DNA of 31,749 nucleotides from NCBI GenBank assembly GCA_902465265.1, contig CABQMF010000015.1:1-31749 (forward strand), read 5' to 3'. A program made the translations under genes and the position numbers. The notes beneath the pieces are model-generated. The model saw only the letters and a list, made by a program, of their open reading frames with translations, did not search any database and was not told the origin of the DNA. Positions 22,165 to 29,955 of the stretch are shown piece by piece (the first letter of the stretch is position 1; the number at the start of each line of letters is the position of its first letter). The stretch is from an uncultured Collinsella sp. (GTDB lineage Bacteria > Actinomycetota > Coriobacteriia > Coriobacteriales > Coriobacteriaceae).

Positions 22165-24108
22165 ATGAACGCCCCCGTTGCCAAGACCTGTCGGCAGCGC
22201 CGCCTATTCGCGCGATTCGCTTCCGTCTGCGCACTCGTCGCGCTTGCGTTGTTGCTGCTGCCTGCCGCCGCACACGCCGACGGCTACTCCATGAGCCAAA
22301 CCTACATCGGTGCCACGGTCGAGGCCGATGGATCGCTGACCGTTGTCGAGGGACGCCAGTTTGATTTCGACGACGACATCAACGGCGTATATTGGGATAT
22401 CAATACGGGCACCAACCAGCAGGGCGGCGCGGCGGGCGTCAACGTGCTGAGTGTCGAGGAAGAGGACACCGCGTTTAACAAAGTCGATAGCGCGAACAAG
22501 GGCGACTCTGGCGTCTACACGGTCGAGCAGACCGGTGACGGCGTAAGGATTAAGGTGTTCAGCCCCCACGAGAGCGGCGACAGCGCGATCTATTACGTGA
22601 GCTACACCATGACTGGTGCGGTTATGAACTGGGCCGATACCGCCGAGCTCTATTGGAAATTTGTGGGTGAAGGCTGGTCCGCGGATTCCGACGATGTCGA
22701 GATGGAAGTGTACTTCGCAAATGCTGCTGCCGGGACGGCGGCCGTCAAGGGCGATAACTTTCGCGCATGGGGCCACGGCCCGCTGACGGGCGACGTGTCG
22801 CTCGATGCGGACGAGCCCATGGTCATCTATACCATTCCCTGCGTGCATCAGGGCGAATTCGCCGAGGCGCGCATCGCCTTCCCCAGCGACTGGGTGCCAT
22901 GGCTTTCCGCTTCGAGCGAGGAGCGCATGCCGACAATCCTGAGCGAGGAGAAGGCGTGGACCGACGAAGCTAACGCCCGCCGCGCTCACGCTCGCATGAT
23001 TGCCAATGCACTTGCCGTGCTAAGTATTGTCGCGGCGGTGGCCTTTACCGGCACAATCGTTGCGCTCAAGCTGCGCCGTCGCAAGCCCAAGCCGCTTTTC
23101 CAGGACGAATATTTCCGCGATGTGCCTTCGGCCGACCATCCCGCCGTGCTTTCGGCCCTTATGAGCTGGAACGAGGTGCCCGATCAGGCATATATCGCCA
23201 CGCTCATGAAGCTCACTGACGACCGTGTGATCAAGCTGGAGCAGGTGACCGTGACCAAGGCCAAGAAGGGTCTGTTGGGGCGCGAAAAAGAAGAGCAGAC
23301 GTATCGCGTGACAGTGAGTGATGCGGGCTGGAAGTCCACCAAGGGCATTGACCGCATGGTGCTCAAGGTCTTCTTTGCCGGTGCTAAGCCCGACGAGAAC
23401 GGCGATCGCTCGCGCACGTTCGACGAGCTGCAGCACTACGTCAAGCAGCATGCTACGCCCGTGGGCGACAAGCTCGAGGACTATCAGAACACCGTTAAGG
23501 GCAAGCTGGCCGATAGCGAGTACGTTGCCTCGGACGGCATCGTTGCAATGGTGTTTTGCCTGGTTCTCGGTATTCTGATCGCCTTTGTTCCCATGGGATC
23601 CATTTTCTTTACCGACGGCGCACAGGTGAACATTATCGCCGCGCTTATCTCGGTGCCGATTGTGCTGGTGGGTATTGGCGTGGGCCTTACGTTCCGCCGC
23701 TTTACGCCGGAGGGCGCCGAGGTGGCGGCGCACTGCAAGGCGCTTAAGCATTGGCTCGAGGACTTCACGCGCCTAAAGGAAGCCGTCCCCGGCGATCTGG
23801 TCCTGTGGAATAAACTTCTGGTGATGGGCGTGGCGCTGGGCGTTTCGAAGGAAGTCCTGCGTCAGCTTGCCGAGGCTGTTCCTCCCGAGGTGCGCGAGTC
23901 CGACGGTTTCTACGACAATTACCCCTGCTACTGGTGGTACTACCATCATTACGGAAACCAGTCCCCCCTCGATTCGTTTAACGACGTGTATCACGAGAGC
24001 ATCCGTGAGCTGGCTTCGAGTTCCGATAGCTCGAGCGGCGGCGGAGGCGGCGGCTTCTCGGGCGGCGGCGGAGGCGGCGTCGGCGGAGGCGGCGGCGGAA
24101 CGTTCTAA
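22165..24108 (+). CDS. DUF2207 (YciQ-like) membrane protein
   Basis: The 647-residue protein starts MNAPVAKTCRQRRLFARF; the ATG at 22165 has AAAGGA upstream. A signal peptide (1–38, ending AAAHA|DG) leads into an extracellular β-rich domain (about 40–275). One membrane segment (about 280–303) and a basic stop-transfer RRRKPK follow. A cytoplasmic domain (about 305–455) is followed by two more membrane segments (about 458–482 and 489–510) and a second cytoplasmic domain. The C-terminus (625–647) is almost all glycine. This layout, with its poly-Gly tail, is that of DUF2207; function unknown. GGGGAC-loop repeats flank the gene on both sides. A terminator follows. Confidence 0.9.
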   Translation: MNAPVAKTCRQRRLFARFASVCALVALALLLLPAAAHADGYSMSQTYIGATVEADGSLTVVEGRQFDFDDDINGVYWDINTGTNQQGGAAGVNVLSVEEEDTAFNKVDSANKGDSGVYTVEQTGDGVRIKVFSPHESGDSAIYYVSYTMTGAVMNWADTAELYWKFVGEGWSADSDDVEMEVYFANAAAGTAAVKGDNFRAWGHGPLTGDVSLDADEPMVIYTIPCVHQGEFAEARIAFPSDWVPWLSASSEERMPTILSEEKAWTDEANARRAHARMIANALAVLSIVAAVAFTGTIVALKLRRRKPKPLFQDEYFRDVPSADHPAVLSALMSWNEVPDQAYIATLMKLTDDRVIKLEQVTVTKAKKGLLGREKEEQTYRVTVSDAGWKSTKGIDRMVLKVFFAGAKPDENGDRSRTFDELQHYVKQHATPVGDKLEDYQNTVKGKLADSEYVASDGIVAMVFCLVLGILIAFVPMGSIFFTDGAQVNIIAALISVPIVLVGIGVGLTFRRFTPEGAEVAAHCKALKHWLEDFTRLKEAVPGDLVLWNKLLVMGVALGVSKEVLRQLAEAVPPEVRESDGFYDNYPCYWWYYHHYGNQSPLDSFNDVYHESIRELASSSDSSSGGGGGGFSGGGGGGVGGGGGGTF

Positions 24109-24123
24109 CGGTCGTAAGCTATG

Positions 24124-24170
24124 GGATGGGCTTTTCTCGACAGCTGTCGGGGAAAGCCCATCCCCTTTTT
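24124..24170 (+). terminator. Intrinsic terminator after the DUF2207 gene
   Basis: GGATGGGCTTTT (24124–24135) and GGAAAGCCCATCC (24151–24163) form a 12-bp stem with one mismatch, followed by TTTTT. Confidence 0.85.
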
Positions 24171-24200
24171 ATGCGCTACCTACGAAGACTGTCCCCAACG

Positions 24201-24232
24201 ACTAGTCATTTAAGAACGTCCCCAACGACTAG
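24201..24232 (-). repeat. Hairpin repeat of the GGGGAC-loop family (copy e)
   Basis: Arms CTAGTCATT and AACGACTAG pair with one mismatch around the same loop as copy d (minus strand GGGGACGTTCTTA). CTGTCCCCAACGACTAG directly to the left repeats part of the unit. The 47 bases ending here match those ending at about 22046 except for a few substitutions, in direct orientation. Confidence 0.85.
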
Positions 24233-24247
24233 GTATGGCTGCTGGGC

Positions 24248-24889
24248 CTAGGCGGTTAGGTCGAGTTCGTAGAGGAAGCTTTCGCGTGGCATGTCGTGGC
24301 GGCGCTCTTCGCGGTTGGCGCGGTGCGTGGCCGCGCGCTTAAAGCCGTGCAGCTCGTAGAACTTCCACGAGCAGTTGGAGTCGGTATACAGGTGCGCCCT
24401 CGTCGCCCCGCGCGAGGACAGGTGCGAGACCGCGGCATCGAGCAAAACCGAGCCAACGCCCAGTCCGTGGACATCGCGATCAACGGCAAGCAGCGTGACC
24501 TCGTTGTCGTGTGGCAACGGGCTGCTTTCGAGCAGGCGGTTGTTGGTTCGGATGGTTGCGCGCACAAACGAGAGATACTCGGCACAGGCATCGGGCTCCA
24601 GCTCGCGCATCTGCGATAGCAGCGCGCGTTCGGTATCCATCCAATGTTCCTTAACGGTGGCGCCGGAGCTCTGTCCCGCACGTGCGAGCGCAATGCCGCG
24701 CGCCTGACCGTCGATTACGGCAACCTGCGAAAACGTCGATGACGAAAGGCAATAGGCGAGGTCGCACGCGGCCTCAAGGCGGTTGTACTCATCGTTATCC
24801 GAATTGTTATGCCAAAGCTGCTGCAGAATCAGCGCGATGGCGTCGAAGTCTTCGGTATCAAACGGTCGGTAGAGAACCCGCGAGACCAT
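24248..24889 (-). CDS. GNAT-family acetyltransferase
   Basis: The 213-residue protein has the acetyl-CoA binding motif A, LLAVDRDVHGLGVGSVLLDAA, followed by the β-strand/helix ending YTDSNCSWKFYELHGFKRA that closes GNAT domains. The N-terminal third (RPFDTEDFDAIALILQQLW) is also typical. It is monocistronic and convergent with the DUF2207 gene. AAAGAGG lies before the ATG at 24889. The acceptor substrate is not predictable. Confidence 0.9.
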   Translation of the reverse strand: MVSRVLYRPFDTEDFDAIALILQQLWHNNSDNDEYNRLEAACDLAYCLSSSTFSQVAVIDGQARGIALARAGQSSGATVKEHWMDTERALLSQMRELEPDACAEYLSFVRATIRTNNRLLESSPLPHDNEVTLLAVDRDVHGLGVGSVLLDAAVSHLSSRGATRAHLYTDSNCSWKFYELHGFKRAATHRANREERRHDMPRESFLYELDLTA

Positions 24890-25070
24890 GGTGCCTCTTT
24901 CTTTTGCGGATGCATATCGAGCACAGTTCTACCACGCTATTGGCATCTAATTATGGTGCCCCTGTGTTCCATCAACTCACCGTGCCCAGTGGCGCTCCTA
25001 CAACCCCCGCCCGCAAGCTTTTTCTGCACATGCGCCCGTTGCGGGGTGCATCGATGCGCTCGATGCGCTA

Positions 25071-25092
25071 CATTGAATCAGTATTTTCAATG
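25071..25092. promoter_or_regulatory. Possible operator upstream of purH
   Basis: CATTGAA (25071–25077) and TTCAATG (25086–25092) form a perfect 7-8-7 inverted repeat about 75 bases before the purH ATG. A tandem TCGATGCGC lies just upstream. Its position fits a repressor site, but no promoter boxes could be placed confidently. Confidence 0.3.
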
Positions 25093-25166
25093 CCGCTGCG
25101 CGAGCGCTGCAGATCGACGTATCACCGACTCACAGAGCACGGCGGCGTACCAGACAGGAGGACTGC

Positions 25167-26774
25167 ATGGGATCTGATGTGAAGATCGCACGCGCGTTGA
25201 TCTCGGTTACCGATAAGACGGGCGTCGTCGATTTCGCACGGACGCTGGTTGACGACTTTGGCGTCGAGATCATCTCTACGGGCGGCACGGCTCGTGCCAT
25301 CGAGGACGCGGGCGTTCCCGTAACCCCCATCGAGGAGTTCACGGGCTATCCCGAGATGATGGACGGCCGCGTCAAGACGCTGCACCCCAAGGTCCACGGC
25401 GCGCTGCTGGCCCGTCGCGATTCCGAGCAGCACATGCAGGAGGCCGCTCAGCACGGCATTAAGCTGATCGACCTGGTCGTCGTCAACCTGTACGAGTTCG
25501 AGAAGACCGTCGCCAACCCCGAGGTCACCTTCGCGGATGCCATTGAGCACATCGACATCGGTGGTCCTTCCATGCTGCGCTCTGCTGCCAAGAACGCCGC
25601 GAGCGTTACCGTCATCTCCGACCCGGCCGACTATGATGCCGTCCTGGCCGAGATGCGTGAGACCGGTGGCTGCACCACGCTTTCCACCCGTCGTCGCCTG
25701 CAGGTGAAGGTCTACCAGACCACCGCCGCCTACGATACGGCTATCTCCCGTTGGCTTGCCGCCCAGGCAAGCGACGTGGCGGACACCTCTGCCAAGCTCG
25801 AGATCTCGCTGGAGAAGGTCGACGACCTGCGCTATGGCGAGAATCCTCAGCAGAAGGCTACGGTCTACCGCTTTGCCGAGGGCTGTGAGAACACTGCGAG
25901 CTCGCAGTTCCCGCTCGTGGGCTCCGAGCAGATTCAGGGCAAGCCGCTCAGCTACAACAACTATCTGGATGCCGACGCCGCCTGGAACCTGGTCCGCGAG
26001 TTCGACGAGCCGGCCTGCGTGATCCTCAAGCATCAGAACCCCTGCGGTTCCGCCGTTGCCGAGGACATTACGGCCGCCTACGACCGCGCCTTCGCCTGCG
26101 ATCCCAAGAGCGCCTTTGGCGGCATCATCGCCTGCAACCGCGAGGTTCCCTTTGATCTGGTTGAGCACTTCGCCGATCAGAACAAGCAGTTCGTCGAGGT
26201 TATCATCGCCCCGAGCTACACCGATGAGGCGCTCGAGCGCATGGCTAAGCGCCCCAATCTGCGCGTGCTGGCTACTGGCGGCGTGGACCACGGCGCCAAG
26301 GTGGAGCTGCGCTCCGTCGACGGCGGCATGCTGGTGCAGGAAGTCGACCACGTGACCGAGGATCCCGCGACCTTTACGTTCCCCACCGACCGCAAGCCCA
26401 CCGACGCCGAGATGGCCGAGCTCGAGTTTGCCTGGAAGGTCTGCAAGGGTGTTAAGTCCAACGCCATCCTAGTCTCCAAGGGCAAGGCCGGCATTGGCAT
26501 GGGCCCCGGTCAGCCCAACCGCGTTGACTCTGCGCTGCTTGCCTGCGAGCGTGCCGAGGACTTCTGCGAGCGCGAGGGCGTGGAGAAGGGCGGCTTTGCC
26601 TGCGCAAGCGACGCATTCTTCCCATTCCGCGACAACGTCGACGTGCTTGCCGCGCACGGCGTGACCTGCATCATCCAGCCCGGTGGTTCCAAACGCGACG
26701 ACGAGAGTATCCAGGCCTGCAACGAGCATGGTATTGCTATGGTGTTTACGGGCGCCCGCCACTTCCGCCACTAA
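25167..26774 (+). CDS. purH: Bifunctional AICAR formyltransferase / IMP cyclohydrolase
   Basis: PurH formylates AICAR and closes the ring to IMP, the last two steps of purine synthesis. The 535 residues fit the family. The N-terminal cyclohydrolase domain has ALISVTDKTGVVDFA, STGGTARAIEDAG, GRVKTLHPKVHGALLARR and HIDIGGPSMLRSAAKN. The transformylase domain has KHQNPCGSAVAE, SAFGGIIACNREV, PGGSKRDDESI and the ending TGARHFRH. Start ATG 25167 has AGGAGG upstream. It is not grouped with other pur genes here. It would also use AICAR released by HisF/HisH. Confidence 0.98.
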   Translation: MGSDVKIARALISVTDKTGVVDFARTLVDDFGVEIISTGGTARAIEDAGVPVTPIEEFTGYPEMMDGRVKTLHPKVHGALLARRDSEQHMQEAAQHGIKLIDLVVVNLYEFEKTVANPEVTFADAIEHIDIGGPSMLRSAAKNAASVTVISDPADYDAVLAEMRETGGCTTLSTRRRLQVKVYQTTAAYDTAISRWLAAQASDVADTSAKLEISLEKVDDLRYGENPQQKATVYRFAEGCENTASSQFPLVGSEQIQGKPLSYNNYLDADAAWNLVREFDEPACVILKHQNPCGSAVAEDITAAYDRAFACDPKSAFGGIIACNREVPFDLVEHFADQNKQFVEVIIAPSYTDEALERMAKRPNLRVLATGGVDHGAKVELRSVDGGMLVQEVDHVTEDPATFTFPTDRKPTDAEMAELEFAWKVCKGVKSNAILVSKGKAGIGMGPGQPNRVDSALLACERAEDFCEREGVEKGGFACASDAFFPFRDNVDVLAAHGVTCIIQPGGSKRDDESIQACNEHGIAMVFTGARHFRH

Positions 26775-26795
26775 GTAGGGAAGCGGCGCTGCGGC

Positions 26796-26889
26796 TTGCC
26801 CAGCCACCGCACCTTGCCGTTCATTCGTCGCTCGCGTACCCAAGTACGCGTCGCTCCTCTTTCACGGCAATCTGCGGCACCTGGGCAAC
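26796..26889. repeat. Long imperfect hairpin after purH
   Basis: TTGCCCAG at 26796 pairs with CTGGGCAA at 26882. Inside these, CCGCA/TGCGG, TTGCCGT/ACGGCAA and GCGTAC/GTACGC also pair, with mismatched bases between, around a CCAA loop. The hairpin spans 94 bases and lies before the separate terminator at 26974. Confidence 0.8.
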
Positions 26890-26973
26890 CCTCGCCGACC
26901 TGTTAGGTTGACTGGGGAGGATGGGGTGTTATCTCGTCCCTTGGACTGGCCTCGCTTCTAAAATAATCTCTGC

Positions 26974-27009
26974 AAAAGACGGTCGCTCCGTTTGGAGGGC
27001 CGTCTTTTT
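26974..27009 (+). terminator. Intrinsic terminator in the purH–downstream gap
   Basis: AAAAGACGG (26974–26982) and CCGTCTTTT (27000–27008) form the stem, with an inner CTCC/GGAG stem and a T-run. The A-rich left side could allow function in both directions. Confidence 0.85.
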
Positions 27010-27011
27010 GG

Positions 27012-27017
27012 TATAAG
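27012..27017 (+). promoter_or_regulatory. Possible −10 box of the 27050 gene
   Basis: TATAAG lies 32 bases before the ATG at 27050 and eight bases before an alternative ATG at 27026. If it is used, the upstream ATG would be nearly leaderless, which favours the 27050 start with its own AAAGG. Confidence 0.35.
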
Positions 27018-27049
27018 AGGACGGAATGACTAACACGAAAGGTACAACC

Positions 27050-27757
27050 ATGCCCCAGATTGATGATGCCGAACTGTTTGGTAATGCCGAGGATCAGCGT
27101 GCGTACGAGGACTTTTGCGCCAATCAGGAGGCGGTCGAGAAGTTCACGCTCGACAAGCCCGCGCTCATCTGCCGTTGGCGCATGTCCAACAAAAAGGTGC
27201 CCATGCTCAACCGTCACATCCGCGCGCTGTCTGAGCGCCTGGTGCAGGGCGAACCACTTACCCATAACATGCTCAGCTGGGCCAAGCAGCACGTTGAGTG
27301 GTCACTTGCCGAGGGCGACTACACCGCCCGCGACGGCGTGCTCATGCTGGTGATCGATATCAACGGCAACGCCGCCATGACGGTGGGGGAGTACGAGCCG
27401 CTGGCCGACACGTCGGCCAAGGCGCTGCGTGCCCGTTCTGCCGAGGCTCGCTCCGAGGCCGACGAGACCGGCGTGGCGCCCGAGCTGCTCGCTGCCGTCA
27501 ACAACGGCGAGCTTGCCTTTGTGGCGCCGGCGGACGAGTGCCTGTGCGGCACGGCGACGCTCATCGAACAGCTGGCCCAGACCAAGGGCATCTCGGTCAC
27601 GCGCGTAGATATTCCCGCGCAGCTTAAGGGCGCGCTGTTCCTAGTGAGCGACGAGCACGGCGTGGTCCCCGCAACCGAGACGGACGCCGCCGAGGCCGAC
27701 GCCGCCACGGTCGCCTTCTTCGCCGAAGGCTACGAAAAGCTCCGTGCCCGCCGCTAA
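27050..27757 (+). CDS. Protein of unknown function
   Basis: The 235-residue protein starts MPQIDDAELFGNAEDQRAYE. The ATG has AAAGG eight bases upstream; an in-frame ATG at 27026 (eight codons earlier) also has a ribosome site and cannot be excluded. It has no signal peptide or membrane segment. The composition is acidic, with codon use like its neighbours. Segments such as DGVLMLVIDINGNAAMTVGE and ADECLCGTATLIEQLAQTKG vaguely recall aminotransferase class IV, but no PLP lysine motif was identified, so I do not assign that family. It stands alone between terminators and hairpins. Confidence 0.75.
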   Translation: MPQIDDAELFGNAEDQRAYEDFCANQEAVEKFTLDKPALICRWRMSNKKVPMLNRHIRALSERLVQGEPLTHNMLSWAKQHVEWSLAEGDYTARDGVLMLVIDINGNAAMTVGEYEPLADTSAKALRARSAEARSEADETGVAPELLAAVNNGELAFVAPADECLCGTATLIEQLAQTKGISVTRVDIPAQLKGALFLVSDEHGVVPATETDAAEADAATVAFFAEGYEKLRARR

Positions 27758-27791
27758 ATGATTTTTCTGGGACGGGGATTAAGAATCATTT
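27756..27791 (+). repeat. Hairpin repeat of the GGGGAC-loop family (copy f, variant)
   Basis: AAATGATTTTT and AAGAATCATTT (27756–27766 with 27781–27791) pair with one G·T pair. The loop reads CTGGGACGGGGATT. It overlaps the stop codon of the preceding gene, and a nearby GGTCCCCG could also pair with part of the loop. Confidence 0.75.
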
Positions 27792-27896
27792 TGGTCCCCG
27801 CCACCGCTGCGAGTGCGAGGCGGACAAAACGCCCCCGCTCGCGAACAGTTCTGTCACCTTGGTACCGCGCGCGGTGCACACCTGCAGTTTCGCGGC

Positions 27897-27902
27897 CATA
27901 AT
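27897..27902 (+). promoter_or_regulatory. Possible −10 box of the BceRS-like operon
   Basis: CATAAT lies 35 bases before the regulator ATG, giving a short leader that includes its ribosome site. No good −35 box was found; a palindrome ACCGCGCGCGGT (27864–27875) sits in that region and could be an operator. Confidence 0.35.
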
Positions 27903-27936
27903 GGTGGCAAGACAACCAAGAGGGGGAGCGGAATCC

Positions 27937-28608
27937 ATGGCGCTAATCTATATCGTTGAGGACGACGAGCCCATCCGTCGCGAGCTCGCCGACATTTTGG
28001 CGCGTGCCGGTTTTGAGGTCGAGGCCTGCGAATCGTTTGAGCATGTCTCGCGCGATATTCTCGCCGCCGCGCCCGACCTGGTGCTGCTCGACCTCACGCT
28101 TCCCGTCAAGGACGGCCAGCATATCTGCCACGAAGTCCGCCGCGAATCCGAGGTTCCCATCATCGTCCTCACGTCGCGCACGACCGAGATCGACGAGGTC
28201 ATGGCCATGACGCTCGGCGCGGACGACTTTGTCCCCAAGCCCTACAGCGCCCGCGTGCTTGTGGCGCGCATTAACGCGCTGCTACGACGCACCGCGGCTG
28301 CCGGCGAGCGCAGCACGGTCGTCCACAAGGGGCTGGAACTCGACCTCGCCCGCTCCGCGGTCACCAACACGGCAACCGGCGACAGCACCGAGCTCACTAA
28401 AAACGAGCTGCGCATCCTCTCTTTGCTCCTGAGCCGCGCGGGCAAGATTGTCTCGCGCTCGGCCATCATGCAGGACCTGTGGGACTCCGATGCCTTCGTG
28501 GACGACAATACACTCACTGTCAACATCAACCGCCTGCGCACCACGCTCGAAAAAATCGGCATCAAGGGGTATTTGACGACGCACCGCGGCCAAGGCTATT
28601 CGGTCTAG
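27937..28608 (+). CDS. BceR-like response regulator
   Basis: The 223-residue OmpR-type regulator has the receiver acidic pair in YIVEDDEPIR, phospho-acceptor Asp52 (LLDLTLPVKDG) and the lysine motif ADDFVPKPYSARVL. A winged-helix domain follows (TKNELRILSLLLSRAG, DDNTLTVNINRLRTTLEKIG, THRGQGYSV). The wording DNTLTVNINRLR is typical of BceR/VraR-type regulators of antimicrobial-peptide responses. ATG 27937 has AGGGGGAG upstream. The kinase gene follows at once. No BceAB-type ABC transporter lies in the window. Confidence 0.9.
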   Translation: MALIYIVEDDEPIRRELADILARAGFEVEACESFEHVSRDILAAAPDLVLLDLTLPVKDGQHICHEVRRESEVPIIVLTSRTTEIDEVMAMTLGADDFVPKPYSARVLVARINALLRRTAAAGERSTVVHKGLELDLARSAVTNTATGDSTELTKNELRILSLLLSRAGKIVSRSAIMQDLWDSDAFVDDNTLTVNINRLRTTLEKIGIKGYLTTHRGQGYSV

Positions 28609-28617
28609 GTGCCGGTT

Positions 28618-29661
28618 ATGTCGTTTGCCAAATTCTTTAAAGACGCGCTGCTTCCCGTCGCCGTGTGGACGTGCGGCGTGCTGCTGAGTTGCTTTGTGCT
28701 GACGGTCGCCGGCGCACCCGTTTCTATCGTGGTCGTGGCGGTTGGCGTGTCCTTTATCTTTGGCATGCTGGGCATCGTGATCGAGTACGCGCGTCGTCGC
28801 CGTTTTCTGCGCCAGCTGGAGCGCGCGGCCGAGGAGCTGGAAAGCCCCGCATGGGTGCAAGAGATGGTACAGTGCCCGACCTATGCCGAGGGCGAGCTCG
28901 AGTACGAGGTCTTGCGCCGGGTGGGCAAAGCCGCTTGCGACGAGGTTGCCGAAGGCCGGCGCCAGACCGATGACTATCGCGACTATATCGAGAGCTGGGT
29001 CCACGAGGCCAAGCTGCCCCTGGCGGCGGCCCATCTGATTTTGGAAAACCTGGACGGCAGCGAAGACGACCTGTCGCGCGTGGATGACCTGGGCCGTGAG
29101 TTGGCTCGCGTGGAGCGCTATATCGACCAGGCGCTGTACTACGCGCGCTCGGAAGTCGTGGAGCGCGACTACCTGATTCGCCGCTGGGATCTCAGGACTT
29201 TGGTGACGGGCGCGATTAAAGCTAACGCGCGCGAGCTCATCGCGGCGCACGTGGCTCCAGTGTGCGAGAACCTCGACTTTGAGGTCTTTACCGACGAGAA
29301 GTGGCTCGAGTTTATTCTGGGCCAGCTCATTCAGAACAGCATTAAATATGCGCGCGAGGATGGTGCGAAGATCACGTTTTCGGGCGCGTTGCTGGACGAG
29401 GGTCTGGCGAGCGAGCGCATCGAGCTTACCGTCGCGGACAACGGCTGCGGCGTGTGTGCGGCAGACCTGCCGCGCGTGTTCGAGAAGGGTTTTACCGGCA
29501 ACAACGGCCGCGCCACCAAGCGCGCAACGGGCATCGGCCTCTACCTGGTGGCACGTCTGTGCTCCAAGATGGGCATCGACGTCACCGCAGCGTCCGAGCC
29601 CGGCGAAGGCTTCGTCGTCACGTTTGCCTTCTCAACCAACAAGTTCCAATACTTCGAATAG
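28618..29661 (+). CDS. BceS-like intramembrane-sensing histidine kinase
   Basis: The 347-residue kinase has two membrane segments (about 10–30 and 34–56) joined by only a few residues, so there is no sensor domain outside the cell. Phospho-acceptor His129 lies in ESWVHEAKLPLAAAHLILEN, the BceS-type variant of the H box. N box QLIQNSIKYARED, G1 VADNGCGV, F box FEKGFTGNNG and G2 GIGLYLVARLCSKMG follow. BceS kinases normally sense peptide antibiotics through a partner ABC transporter, which is absent here. ATG 28618 is preferred over an in-frame GTG at 28609 that directly follows the regulator stop. Confidence 0.9.
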   Translation: MSFAKFFKDALLPVAVWTCGVLLSCFVLTVAGAPVSIVVVAVGVSFIFGMLGIVIEYARRRRFLRQLERAAEELESPAWVQEMVQCPTYAEGELEYEVLRRVGKAACDEVAEGRRQTDDYRDYIESWVHEAKLPLAAAHLILENLDGSEDDLSRVDDLGRELARVERYIDQALYYARSEVVERDYLIRRWDLRTLVTGAIKANARELIAAHVAPVCENLDFEVFTDEKWLEFILGQLIQNSIKYAREDGAKITFSGALLDEGLASERIELTVADNGCGVCAADLPRVFEKGFTGNNGRATKRATGIGLYLVARLCSKMGIDVTAASEPGEGFVVTFAFSTNKFQYFE

Positions 29662-29686
29662 GCGCGCTCTTGCTGTTTTTCTCTGG

Positions 29687-29751
29687 GCTATGTTCACGTT
29701 CGGGAATATAGCTGAAGCAACTGGCGCTATGTTCCCGAACGGGAACATAGC
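29687..29751. repeat. Paired GCTATGTTCCCG palindromes
   Basis: Two palindromes lie in tandem, each with 12-base arms around a two-base centre. The second (29726–29751) is perfect: GCTATGTTCCCG, AA, then its complement. The first (29687–29712) has two mismatched pairs and centre TT. The second is also the reverse complement of the first at 24 of 26 positions, so the whole can fold as one 26-bp-stem hairpin with a 13-base loop. It begins 25 bases after the kinase stop. Confidence 0.88.
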
Positions 29752-29784
29752 CATGAGGCTCAAATGAATCTCCTATAACAAAAA

Positions 29785-29818
29785 CGTGCCGCCCCAAAAG
29801 GGGCGGCACGCCATTTTT
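29785..29818. terminator. Bidirectional intrinsic terminator
   Basis: CGTGCCGCCCC and GGGGCGGCACG (29785–29795 and 29800–29810) form a perfect 11-bp stem with loop AAAA. A-rich sequence lies on the left and TTTTT on the right. It separates the kinase gene from the convergent universal stress gene. Confidence 0.92.
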
Positions 29819-29851
29819 CTATCAGCCAACTCGCTGAAGTACGGTGACGAA

Positions 29852-29942
29852 GGCGCAAGGCCGGGAGGGGTTATCTAAGCCGACATCCCGCAGCCGCGAA
29901 GCGGCGAGGACGTCGGCGTGATAACCCCGCAGGCCTTGCGCC
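29852..29942. repeat. 91-bp multi-segment hairpin
   Basis: Four nested perfect stems share one axis: GGCGCAAGGCC with its complement (29852–29862/29932–29942), GGGGTTATC (29867–29875/29920–29928), GCCGAC (29879–29884/29912–29917) and GCCGC–GAA–GCGGC (29893–29905). Small internal loops separate them. It ends 14 bases from the usp stop. No T-run follows on either strand. Confidence 0.9.
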
Positions 29943-29955
29943 GGCGGGAAGGAAC

